From Rubrolithibacter danxiaensis (GTDB taxonomy: Bacteria; Bacteroidota; Bacteroidia; Sphingobacteriales; Sphingobacteriaceae), in assembly GCF_047272945.1 (NCBI RefSeq), contig NZ_JBKOPS010000011.1, positions 1 to 64,000 on the forward strand: 64,000 nucleotides of DNA, written 5' to 3'. How positions within the stretch are numbered: the stretch's first letter is position 1; every line of letters starts with the position of its first letter. The position numbers were made by a program, and so were the translations under genes. The notes under the pieces were generated by a model. It had not been told where the DNA came from, made no database searches, and saw only the letters and a program-made list of their open reading frames with translations. Below, in pieces: positions 5,846 to 14,277 of this stretch.

Positions 5846-7309
5846 ATGATTAGTAGATTTATTACTTTTACTCTATTGTTGATACCTGTGTTATGTTTTT
5901 CCCAAACAGACACTTCAAAACAAAAATTAATCTTTCGTGAATTTAAGATGAAGGCATATACAGGTGACAGCATTACCTATAGCCTGTCTAAAATCAGTGT
6001 CTCCGAGAATCGACTATCTGCAACTTCCCGTTCTATCCAGTTATCCCTTCTTAAACTAAAAGCAAAAGCCCAAAATCCGTCTTTTCCAATTTTATTTCTG
6101 GCAGGCGGACCCGGACAGTCCGGCATCAATTATATAAAGGAGGATTATTTTCAAAAGCTAATCTTTCAATTGCAGCAAGACCATGATATTATTTTACTTG
6201 ATCAACGCGGTTCGGGTAGTTCTTTACCTTCTTTGATTTACAAAGTACCATTGTCTGATAAGAAAGATATCTTTTTATCAAAAGACAAAATAATACAAGT
6301 ATCGGATCTCATTTCAAAGGCCGGGGCAGACACTTTTAAAGTAAGAAATATTGATATCAGAGGGTACAATACAATTCAGAATGCCGATGACCTGAATGAT
6401 ATAAGAATAGCATTAGGTGTGCCTAAAATTAATCTGCTTGCAGTCAGTTATGGAACCCATCTTGCACTAGCGGCTGCACGAAAATATCCCGACTTCATTA
6501 ATCAAATGGTGTTGATTGGCACATCTGGGTTAAACGACATGCACCATTTGCCTTTTGCATATGACGCACAGCTTCAAAAAATTTCTGATTTAGCCGCTCA
6601 GGATACCGCTATCAATAAACAAGTACCCAATATGATAGCACTATTAAAAAAAGTTTTGGCTAAGCTTGAAAAAGAACCGGTACATGTACAGATTAAAGAC
6701 AAGAAAGCTGATGAAATGATTGATATTGCTGTTGGCAAGTTTGGGCTTCAGATGATACTGAGACTTGATGCCGGGGATTCTTATGACTTCATTTATTTTC
6801 CTGCTCTTTTGCACGGAATAGATAAAGGCAATTATAGTTTGTTACAGGAGTATGTTGAAAAGCGGTATAACCAATTCAACAGTGATTATAGCTCAGGTAT
6901 TGGTGTAATGCGCACAGCATCAGGAGCAACCAAAGAACGGTATGCGGTAATAGAAGAACAAGGTAAAACGGCATTGTTAGGAAATTCTATGAACACACCC
7001 GACATTTATACAAAGAATTATTTTGGGGATATCGATTTGGGAGATAATTTCAGAAAGTCCTTCTCCAGCAGTATAAGTACATTATTTATTAGCGGCACCA
7101 TGGACAGTAATACGCCTCCATCTAATGCGGTAGAAGTTAAAAAGTCGTTTACAAACGCTGAGCATCTTCTTGTTGAATATGCTTCGCATGAGGATATGTT
7201 ACCTGATGAAAGTGTTCAAAAAGAGATTGTGGAATTTTACAAAAAAAATCAAGTTGACCATATCCACCTTTCACTTCCGAAGCCAAAATTTGAAGCGCCT
7301 TTTAAATAA
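5846..7309 (+). CDS. Secreted alpha/beta hydrolase, TAP-like (proline iminopeptidase-type peptidase)
   Basis: The 487-residue protein starts with a signal peptide (cleavage likely after CFS at about residue 19). The alpha/beta hydrolase core shows the oxyanion stretch FLAGGPGQSG (84-93), DQRGSGSS (119-126), the nucleophile Ser201 in AVSYGT (Ala replaces the first Gly of GxSxG), the acid Asp in SGTMDSNTP and His in YASHED. The pattern FLAGGPGQS plus a C-terminal TAP-like region is that of the S33 tripeptidyl/prolyl aminopeptidases, so a periplasmic peptidase is most likely, although an esterase cannot be excluded. It is a single gene with no partner. Confidence 0.8.
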   Translation: MISRFITFTLLLIPVLCFSQTDTSKQKLIFREFKMKAYTGDSITYSLSKISVSENRLSATSRSIQLSLLKLKAKAQNPSFPILFLAGGPGQSGINYIKEDYFQKLIFQLQQDHDIILLDQRGSGSSLPSLIYKVPLSDKKDIFLSKDKIIQVSDLISKAGADTFKVRNIDIRGYNTIQNADDLNDIRIALGVPKINLLAVSYGTHLALAAARKYPDFINQMVLIGTSGLNDMHHLPFAYDAQLQKISDLAAQDTAINKQVPNMIALLKKVLAKLEKEPVHVQIKDKKADEMIDIAVGKFGLQMILRLDAGDSYDFIYFPALLHGIDKGNYSLLQEYVEKRYNQFNSDYSSGIGVMRTASGATKERYAVIEEQGKTALLGNSMNTPDIYTKNYFGDIDLGDNFRKSFSSSISTLFISGTMDSNTPPSNAVEVKKSFTNAEHLLVEYASHEDMLPDESVQKEIVEFYKKNQVDHIHLSLPKPKFEAPFK

Positions 7310-7382
7310 GTAACATATCTTATACCGATACCACAGGGAGAGCCAGTAACCCGTTACACTAAACAAGAAGTATGCACTTCGT

Positions 7383-7415
7383 TTTGAGCACAGATTCTTT
7401 ATCTTGCTACATTTG
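7383..7415 (+). promoter_or_regulatory. Bacteroidota-type promoter giving a near-leaderless transcript
   Basis: TTTG at 7383-7386 and TACATTTG at 7408-7415 are 21 bases apart, a full match to the Bacteroidota -33/-7 pattern. The -7 box ends only 5 bases before the ATG at 7421, so transcription should begin at or next to the start codon. Confidence 0.6.
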
Positions 7416-7420
7416 CAGCG

Positions 7421-8242
7421 ATGAAATCTCCTAAATTAATCAGTTATACAATTGAAGAATTTTATTCTCAAACATCAGAAGAGATTAGATTAGAGCTCGG
7501 GTTAGGTCCGCTTGAATTTGAAAGAAACAAAGAGCTGATAACCCGTTTTCTTCCCTCCAAAGGTGTAATTATTGATGTAGGTGGCGGGCCGGGGGCATAT
7601 TCTGAATGGCTGGCAAAACAAGGATATAAAGTACACCTCGTTGACCCGGTTTTAAAACACATAAAACAAGCAAGTAAAAGAGCAGAGAAATTAAAAAACT
7701 CTTTTAAATGCATTTTAGGAGAGGCTCGTAAGCTTGACTTACCGGATAATTTTGCGGACCTACTGATTTTACATGGCCCGTTATACCATTTGCAAAATAG
7801 AAAAGACCGCACAGACGCTTTAAAGGAAGCTAAACGAGTTTTGAAAAAAGGTGGCATTGTATTGGGTTTCTCGATAAATTATACAGCCTCTACCCTTGCA
7901 GGTTTGCTGAACGGAATTATTCATGATTCTTCTTTTTTTGAAATGTGTAAAGAGGAATTAATTTCAGGTCGGCACCATGCGCCAGAAAATTTGCCGGGAA
8001 TTTTACCGGAAGCTTATTACCACAGGCCAGCGGAGCTGGAAGCAGAATTTATAGAATCCGGACTGGAAGTTATCAATATATTTGCGGTTGAAGGAATGAT
8101 CTGGCTTGATAAAAATTATTTCGAAACCCGTTCTGATCCGGCAAAAAAAGAACTTATAATGAATTTACTGCGAATGACCGAAACCGACAGATCATTGCTG
8201 GCATTAAGTCCGCATATGATGATTGCCGCCAGGAAAAATTAA
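7421..8242 (+). CDS. Class I SAM-dependent methyltransferase
   Basis: The 273-residue protein has motif I IIDVGGGPGAYSEWLA (about residues 49-64), the acidic VHLVDP end of strand two, LDLPDNFADLLILHGPLYHL as motif IV, and ALKEAKRVLKKGGIVLGF as the post-motif region. It therefore binds S-adenosylmethionine and methylates a small molecule or unknown acceptor. The C-terminal part (EGMIWLDKNYFE, LLALSPHMMIAARK) resembles ubiE-like or antibiotic/small-molecule methyltransferases. It ends 3 bases from the convergent lipoprotein gene. A strong promoter directly abuts the start codon, suggesting leaderless translation. Confidence 0.85.
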   Translation: MKSPKLISYTIEEFYSQTSEEIRLELGLGPLEFERNKELITRFLPSKGVIIDVGGGPGAYSEWLAKQGYKVHLVDPVLKHIKQASKRAEKLKNSFKCILGEARKLDLPDNFADLLILHGPLYHLQNRKDRTDALKEAKRVLKKGGIVLGFSINYTASTLAGLLNGIIHDSSFFEMCKEELISGRHHAPENLPGILPEAYYHRPAELEAEFIESGLEVINIFAVEGMIWLDKNYFETRSDPAKKELIMNLLRMTETDRSLLALSPHMMIAARKN

Positions 8243-8245
8243 AAA

Positions 8246-8665
8246 TTATTTACGGTAGCCTGTTATGGTTTGTGAATTGCTTTGCCCGCCAACACCGGTT
8301 CTTGTAACTTGCAGAACCAGCTTTTTCTTGTCCAGGTATATAATATTATAAGTTATCGTATCGGCAGAAAACGAAGCAACTTTCAGATGATGGGGATCAG
8401 CAAATTCGTAATCAGATATCTTCCAGTGATCGGTATCCCAAACCTGGTACTGCCCGTCGCGGGTAAATTTAAGATAAGCAGGCAATACACTGTTTTCAAG
8501 CTCTATTTCTTCCCCGGAAATTTCAGTTGCTGCAGAAGACTCTTTGTCAATTTTCCAGGTACCTATTAAAAGATTTTGAGGAGTATCAGGAATTTCCTCC
8601 GTTTTTTTACATGCAAAAAGTAACGTGGAGATTATTATTACTGCAAGGGTATGTTTTATTTTCAT
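8246..8665 (-). CDS. Lipocalin-like lipoprotein
   Basis: The 139-residue protein begins with a lipoprotein signal (LLFAC, acylated cysteine at about residue 19) followed by KKTEEIPD. The rest reads LIGTWKIDKESSA, LKFTRDGQYQVWDTDHWKISDYEF and LDKKKLVLQVTRTG, the strand pattern of the small lipocalin-like domain common in Bacteroidota lipoproteins. It would sit on the periplasmic face of the outer or inner membrane. Its ligand is unknown. It is a single gene converging on the methyltransferase gene with a 3-base gap. Confidence 0.8.
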   Translation of the reverse strand: MKIKHTLAVIIISTLLFACKKTEEIPDTPQNLLIGTWKIDKESSAATEISGEEIELENSVLPAYLKFTRDGQYQVWDTDHWKISDYEFADPHHLKVASFSADTITYNIIYLDKKKLVLQVTRTGVGGQSNSQTITGYRK

Positions 8666-8742
8666 CCGGTTGCTACAATTTTAAAAATGCAAAAATGAAA
8701 GCATTATCATTTAAAAACGTTTTATCTGTTTAATGAATACTT

Positions 8743-9717
8743 TTAGACATTTTTTTCTTCTTCTTTTTCCTCTTTCTCTAACCAAACTACTTTCTGCTCA
8801 GGCTCGTGTTCCTGTCCAATAATTTCACGGTAAAGCTCGGGTCGTCTTGCTTTTTTATAACGGTAGCCCCCAGCGTCGTATAATTTATCAGGTGTAATGG
8901 TTGCTATCGCGATGTCGTTATCCAACTTACGACATTCCGCAATAACATCCCCGAAAGGATCCAGAATCATCGAGCAACCGTTCTTCAGCTGGTCATCATC
9001 CATCCCGATAGGATTTGAGAACACCGCATACACGGCATTATCATATGCCCGAGCCGGCAGCCACTTCATCAGCCATCCGCGGCCTTTCAGTCCATCGAAT
9101 TCGAGTCTTAAGGAAGTCGAATCATTCTCACGGTTGTACCACAATTTCGGATCAACAAAACCGGCACCGGGGCGTGTTGAAGGGGTGCACATAGTAACGT
9201 GCGGCATAAAAATAATATCAGCGCCAAGCAAGTTAGTAGCCCGTACATTCTCAATGATATTATTGTCATAACAGATCAATATACCGCATTTCCAGCCAAG
9301 CAGTTCGAAAACGCAGTATTGATCGCCGGGAGTTAAATGCGGATTAATAAACGGGTGAAGTTTTCTGTACTTAGCAACCAGTCCGTTTTTATCTACACAT
9401 ACATATGCCTTATAAAGCTTATCTTCTTTATCCTTTTCGAACAAGCCTGCTAAAACTGCTATATTATTTTTCTTTGCAATTGCCGTAAGTTTAGCAACAC
9501 TGTCACCATCAGGAATATATTCTGCTATATCCAGCATCTGCTCTTTAGACAAATGACGGGCAAAAGTGTATCCCGTTACCGAGCATTCATGAAAAGCAAT
9601 TACCTGTGCACCCTCTTTTACTGCTTTTTCTGAAAGCTGATCAATTACTTGCAAATTATATGCTTTATCTCCGCTCTTATTTTCAAACTGTGCTGTTGCT
9701 ATTTTTATATTTTTCAT
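8743..9717 (-). CDS. Carbon-nitrogen hydrolase (nitrilase superfamily)
   Basis: The 324-residue enzyme has the complete Glu-Lys-Cys triad: Glu44 (FHECSVTGY), Lys119 (KYRKLHPF) and Cys149 (LICYDNN). It therefore hydrolyses an amide or nitrile, probably an omega-amidase, carbamoylputrescine-type or related amidase; the subfamily cannot be fixed by eye. The C-terminal tail is very acidic/lysine-rich (KEEKEEEK). No signal peptide is present, so it is cytoplasmic. It is divergent from the alpha/beta hydrolase gene at 9840 and stands alone on its strand. Confidence 0.85.
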   Translation of the reverse strand: MKNIKIATAQFENKSGDKAYNLQVIDQLSEKAVKEGAQVIAFHECSVTGYTFARHLSKEQMLDIAEYIPDGDSVAKLTAIAKKNNIAVLAGLFEKDKEDKLYKAYVCVDKNGLVAKYRKLHPFINPHLTPGDQYCVFELLGWKCGILICYDNNIIENVRATNLLGADIIFMPHVTMCTPSTRPGAGFVDPKLWYNRENDSTSLRLEFDGLKGRGWLMKWLPARAYDNAVYAVFSNPIGMDDDQLKNGCSMILDPFGDVIAECRKLDNDIAIATITPDKLYDAGGYRYKKARRPELYREIIGQEHEPEQKVVWLEKEEKEEEKNV

Positions 9718-9839
9718 GATGTATCAAATTGCCGATTATTTCAAGATAAGAATTTTCTTATATGCTTAGAAAAGATTCCCCATCTTTTAAATAAATCTGA
9801 CATTTTTAGAAATTACAGAATAATGTATACATTTATTTT

Positions 9840-10673
9840 ATGCTTAAGTCTATTCCAGAAAAAATCGTTCTTCTTTGCGTCCTGCTGATAATTAATTCGG
9901 CATGTTTTTCTGAAACTATAAACGCAATAACCAGTGAAAAAGTTACTACCGCTTACTTTACTTCGTTTGATGGAACAAAAATCTATTATGAAGTTGCGGG
10001 AACAGGCAAACCGGTAATTTTGGTTCATGGGTTTACCGGGACAAGCCAGGGCTGGAAACACGGCGCTTTATATCAGGACTTAATTACTAATGGATTTAAG
10101 GTAATAAGCCTGGATTTAAGAGGAAATGGAAAATCCGATAAACCGACAAGTGCTAAGGGATATGAAAATGATGCAGAAGCCAAAGATATCATCGGCCTTG
10201 CTAACCATTTAAAAATTAAAAATTATGATGTTGTCGGTTACTCCAGAGGTTCGATAATTACTGCCCGTGTGCTGGTGCTTGACAACAATGTACACAAAGC
10301 CGTGCTTGGTGGTATGGGTACCGGCTTTACCGACCCGCAGTGGCCCCGGCGAATTATGTTCTACAAAGCATTGAGCGGCGAACCTGTAAAAGAACTGGAG
10401 GGATTTATAAAATCAATAAAACAACGGGGTTTAGATCAGCAATCACTTGCATTTCAGCAAAAGGAACAACCCAGCACCTCTCCCGCAGAATTAGCAAAAA
10501 TTAAAATTCCGGTGCTGTTAATTTCCGGTGATCAGGATAGTGATAATGGTTCTGCAAAAGAACTCTCTGAATTAATCCCCGGATCGGAAATTGAAACAAC
10601 GCCGGGTGATCATGATCACGCCAGTCAGACTCCTGAATTTTCAAAAGCAGTTATCGGGTTTTTAAAAAAATAA
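9840..10673 (+). CDS. Secreted alpha/beta hydrolase
   Basis: The 277-residue protein has a hydrophobic N-terminal signal (IVLLCVLLIINSACFS, residues 9-24) and a full alpha/beta hydrolase fold: oxyanion motif LVHGFTG (61-67), LDLRGNGKSDKP, nucleophile Ser135 in GYSRGS, acid in ISGDQDSD (231-233) and base in PGDHDH (258-260). Esterase or lactonase-like activity on an unknown substrate is likely. The CFS sequence before the mature part could make it a lipoprotein-like or ordinary secreted protein. It converges with the large protein gene at 10685 with 11 bases between stops. Confidence 0.8.
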   Translation: MLKSIPEKIVLLCVLLIINSACFSETINAITSEKVTTAYFTSFDGTKIYYEVAGTGKPVILVHGFTGTSQGWKHGALYQDLITNGFKVISLDLRGNGKSDKPTSAKGYENDAEAKDIIGLANHLKIKNYDVVGYSRGSIITARVLVLDNNVHKAVLGGMGTGFTDPQWPRRIMFYKALSGEPVKELEGFIKSIKQRGLDQQSLAFQQKEQPSTSPAELAKIKIPVLLISGDQDSDNGSAKELSELIPGSEIETTPGDHDHASQTPEFSKAVIGFLKK

Positions 10674-10684
10674 TACTTATTCTG

Positions 10685-13111
10685 CTATTTTACTTCAAAC
10701 GTGGCTTGAGTTGCTCCTGTCATTCCATCCGCGTTTATCCCTTGTATAACTACCAGGTATTTGCCTGTTTCATCAGAGGTATAAAATGACACTTTTTGTT
10801 CTTCGCCTTTGGTTTTAATTTCCGGTGACCAGTAAAGAAGGTTTCGCAAATCGGGAAGCCGGCTTTTTAAAGATTCGGGAGTATCATATTGCGGAGCGTA
10901 AAACTCTCTTTCCAATTGTAATCCTTCATATTCTTTTACCAATGCTGCAGGATTAATTTTAAAATCGGCCAGATCACCCCGGTAAGTGCTAAAGCTTGCA
11001 ATACCCTCATATGCGGCATTTCCCTGAAAAAATTTATTGGTAAGCACATCCAGGCGTTGAATTTTAAGCGCATCTACAGCCATTAGCGGGTTTATATTAA
11101 AAACAGGTATTCCATCCAGTAATACCATCGGTGCATTCAGGAAATTTCTTTTATTCAGCCGGTCATAAACCCAGATGTGGTAACCATCTTTCCGGTTTCT
11201 AACTTCAACCCCTTCTACATATTCCTGCAACACTTCTTCAAGTGTTTTAAAACGGGTGTAATCATCTAAAAAATAACGCTCATCGGGCTTTCCGTAAAAA
11301 GGAACGGAATCTGTAACCGGGATCTTAAACTGCTGTTTGTATGTATTGAAATAAGCGTTTTGAGTTTGCAGGCCAAGATTTCGTTTAACCAATAAGGCTT
11401 TCTGATTTTCTCCTACATCTATTCTCTCCAGTCCGTATTTACTATATTTTTCTGAAAAAGGATCGAATAGTTCGATCTTGTAGGTGCTGTCTTTGCGCAG
11501 ATCTGTTTGTACAATCAATTCCTTAAATCCATAAAAATCCTGTGTTTCAAATCTTACAATGCCATTTTCGTCGCTTGTGGAATTATAAAGCGCTATCTTT
11601 TTATCAGGCGCAGACAAATAGGCTGTAATATTGTGAGCCGCTTTGCCTGTTTGCGTATCCGTAATTCTCCCTGTAATTAAATGGCCGTTTATTTCAGGCA
11701 TAAATTCATATTCCGGATTCTTATCGGAAAGCACATTATACCATTTAAACCTGCTCCAACCTTGCGTAAGCATCAGATTATCCAAAGCTGAATCTGCCTG
11801 CGGCGAAGAATTTTTTAAATAATATCGCGGGTTTTCTATATGCCCTTTTAAATCGGAGTTTAACCAAAGGAAACTTGTTATATCTGCGGAAGCATCCGAT
11901 TGAAGTGAATCTATTTTATAAACGGCTAAAGATAAATTTGCAGGAGAACGCTTGTTTTGCTTTCCGTATGTTTCAATATCAAGCACAACTTTTTTCCTCA
12001 CATTGTATTGAACCCGATCTGTTTTAGCGGAAATTGCCAGCACTTCTGCCGGCCTTTTAAAATACAAACGCTCGCAAACCGGCAGGTTTTTACTATTAAA
12101 AACTGTTAAATGTGAAATACCTTCATCTAAATCCTTTTTATTCAGATTAAAAATTGCCTTGCCTTGTTCCAATAAATTTCCTTTTGCTAAAGCAATTACA
12201 TTACGTGTATGTACAAGGAGATAAACCGGTTCGTTTAAATGAGTTTGATTGTTTGAGCGAACTGTTACCTGTAGCTGCGTTTTATCCAGGTTTTCCAGAT
12301 TCATAACGTATCCCTTGTCAAAAACGCGGGGCAGCTTTTTTACTATTTCTTTTCCATCAGGCAATGTGAGGATTGCCTGGTACTCTTCCCCGTTCACGGC
12401 AGTGAAGAAAAAGTGTCCCATACCAAATTTCAATGGTTTAAAACCGGTTATGACTTTCCCGTTCTTAGTTCTCAGCTCGCCATTAAAATCCACCCCATTA
12501 CCTTCGGAATTGCTCACTTTAAAAGCAACCTTACTGGTTAAACCGTTAACAAGATTACCGCCTTCCGGGAAAAACTGAACATCATACTCAGTATCCTCTT
12601 TTCTAAATTCGGGCCCCAGTTTTTTTGTGGTATTCAGTATGGTGAGAGTAGAATGAAAATAAAATTGAGGATTAAAGTTCTTCATCCAGCTGGTATAAAC
12701 CCTGAGTGTGTAATAACCGGAACTTAACTCTTCCGGTATATCGAAGCTTGCTTTTCCAAAGCCGTTATCCAGTGCAACTTTCGCCTGTAAAACCGGATTT
12801 TGACTCTTATCCAAAATTTCAACATACGCAACTTTACTCAAGGTTAATGGCTTATGAAAAGTAGCATCGACGCAGTAGATTTTAAGCCAGACCGTTTCAC
12901 CGGAAAGGTATAAAGGTCGGTCGTGATGAACGAAAATCTTTTCCTGCAGTTCTTTGCTGCGGTAATCGTTAAACCTCCCGGCAATAGTTTTTAAAGAATC
13001 GGTCTGTCCGAAAGAATCAAGGCAAGCTATAAAAGAAATTAGAAAAAGAAAGCAGCCAACCGATTTCCGATTGAATTTATTAATTACTGCTGAGATAAAA
13101 TTTCTATTCAC
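10685..13111 (-). CDS. Large secreted protein with macroglobulin-like MG2 domain and a TonB plug-like C-terminal segment
   Basis: The 808-residue protein has a signal peptide (FLFLISFIACLDSFGQ). Residues about 55-160 read like an MG2 macroglobulin-type beta domain (KIFVHHDRPLYLSGETVWLKIY, then GYYTLRVYTSWM). A middle region (about 455-540) resembles carboxypeptidase-regulatory repeats. Near the C-terminus, VLLDGIPVFN followed by ALKIQRLDVL and IASFSTYRGDL is the pattern of a TonB receptor plug, but no beta-barrel follows. It is the last gene of a tight run with a DUF4249 lipoprotein (12 bases upstream) and a TonB receptor, so it is probably a periplasmic or surface partner of that receptor. 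Confidence 0.7.
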   Translation of the reverse strand: MNRNFISAVINKFNRKSVGCFLFLISFIACLDSFGQTDSLKTIAGRFNDYRSKELQEKIFVHHDRPLYLSGETVWLKIYCVDATFHKPLTLSKVAYVEILDKSQNPVLQAKVALDNGFGKASFDIPEELSSGYYTLRVYTSWMKNFNPQFYFHSTLTILNTTKKLGPEFRKEDTEYDVQFFPEGGNLVNGLTSKVAFKVSNSEGNGVDFNGELRTKNGKVITGFKPLKFGMGHFFFTAVNGEEYQAILTLPDGKEIVKKLPRVFDKGYVMNLENLDKTQLQVTVRSNNQTHLNEPVYLLVHTRNVIALAKGNLLEQGKAIFNLNKKDLDEGISHLTVFNSKNLPVCERLYFKRPAEVLAISAKTDRVQYNVRKKVVLDIETYGKQNKRSPANLSLAVYKIDSLQSDASADITSFLWLNSDLKGHIENPRYYLKNSSPQADSALDNLMLTQGWSRFKWYNVLSDKNPEYEFMPEINGHLITGRITDTQTGKAAHNITAYLSAPDKKIALYNSTSDENGIVRFETQDFYGFKELIVQTDLRKDSTYKIELFDPFSEKYSKYGLERIDVGENQKALLVKRNLGLQTQNAYFNTYKQQFKIPVTDSVPFYGKPDERYFLDDYTRFKTLEEVLQEYVEGVEVRNRKDGYHIWVYDRLNKRNFLNAPMVLLDGIPVFNINPLMAVDALKIQRLDVLTNKFFQGNAAYEGIASFSTYRGDLADFKINPAALVKEYEGLQLEREFYAPQYDTPESLKSRLPDLRNLLYWSPEIKTKGEEQKVSFYTSDETGKYLVVIQGINADGMTGATQATFEVK

Positions 13112-13123
13112 TTGTTAAATACT

Positions 13124-14272
13124 TTATTGCCAGAAAGTAGGTTTTACATTCGTTCCCCGAAGGCGGCAGTCTGTACATTCTTTTGTGCCTATATAATAGC
13201 CCTGCAACACAAAAAAAGGCGCAGGAGAGAAAAAAGGATAAATGGGAATATACTGACCGGTTTCAATGTAAGGCATTACCTGGCTTAAGAACATCTTCAT
13301 AGGCTCGTCGCAATCCTCATACCCTGTTTGATATTCCCATTCCGCAGGCAATTGCTCATTTGAAATAAAAATCCTTTTTTCAGTAACTCCGTAAGCGCCT
13401 GTAAAACCTATAACCGTTTCATCCGGATTGGTAAGGCAATGGATATTTCCTAAAAGCCGGGAAGGAAGCGGATCGTACATGGAACCTATGTTTTCCGTAT
13501 TTTTCTGCAAAGTTTCCCAATACTGGTATTCTTCTTCGCTTTGAGCGTATTGCTTAACCAGAATACTGTATTTATACCGGAGTTTTACAGAATTTGACGG
13601 GAGGAAGTGTAATGGATATTCAGAAATAATATCCTGCTCCAGTTTTAAGGAATTACTTATATCAATCTCATTTGAGCGGTCGCTTGTCCAGCAATGGTAA
13701 ATATCATCCGTCCGGGTTACTACCGTATCGGGTACATACATCAGAACGGAGTTATACAGAGAAGTAAATTCCCAGGTGTCTTCATAATCCCACCTGTAAT
13801 AACGGGTTGCATTTTTTGTATCGTGGCTGTTCACATAAATCTGAAGTCCATCGCTTTGCACTTTCCAGCTTATGCTATCAATCTCAGGAGTTTCCAATAC
13901 CGGTACAAAATCAGAAGCGTATTCTTTCCCGTTAGTGGTCTTTATTGACAAACGGTATTTCCGGGTTTTATCAAGAGTCAATAAAGCTGACAAATAAGTT
14001 CCTGCTCCTGTTTCGTTTAAACTGCTTTTTTCACCCTGTTCATCTTCAATAAATACCTGTGCATTACTTTCGGGAGTAGCTTTTCCGCTATCAGAAAGGT
14101 TTAGTGTCCGCGAAAGCGTAATCTCTGTAATTCCTTTACTGTTTATAAAACCGTTTACTGTTAAAAAACTGTTATCTGTTTTTACAACTTCAACATCATA
14201 AGGACTTACACAATAGCTGAAGATTAGTAAAATAAAACCTGATAAAAACCGATACAGTATTTTACTATCCAT
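13124..14272 (-). CDS. DUF4249 family lipoprotein
   Basis: The 382-residue protein has a lipoprotein-type signal (LIFSYC, cysteine about residue 21) and the hallmarks of DUF4249: VVKTDNSFLTVNGFINSKG, ITLSRTLNLSD, a carboxypeptidase-like ITLTR/VFIEDEQGE segment, VLETPEIDSISWKV and the cysteine-containing end GTKECTDCRLRGTNVKPTFW. The family is restricted to Bacteroidota and is found beside TonB-dependent receptors that lack a SusD partner, so it probably acts as the outer-membrane accessory lipoprotein of the receptor encoded 5 bases upstream. Ligand unknown. Confidence 0.85.
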   Translation of the reverse strand: MDSKILYRFLSGFILLIFSYCVSPYDVEVVKTDNSFLTVNGFINSKGITEITLSRTLNLSDSGKATPESNAQVFIEDEQGEKSSLNETGAGTYLSALLTLDKTRKYRLSIKTTNGKEYASDFVPVLETPEIDSISWKVQSDGLQIYVNSHDTKNATRYYRWDYEDTWEFTSLYNSVLMYVPDTVVTRTDDIYHCWTSDRSNEIDISNSLKLEQDIISEYPLHFLPSNSVKLRYKYSILVKQYAQSEEEYQYWETLQKNTENIGSMYDPLPSRLLGNIHCLTNPDETVIGFTGAYGVTEKRIFISNEQLPAEWEYQTGYEDCDEPMKMFLSQVMPYIETGQYIPIYPFFSPAPFFVLQGYYIGTKECTDCRLRGTNVKPTFWQ

Positions 14273-14277
14273 TTAAG

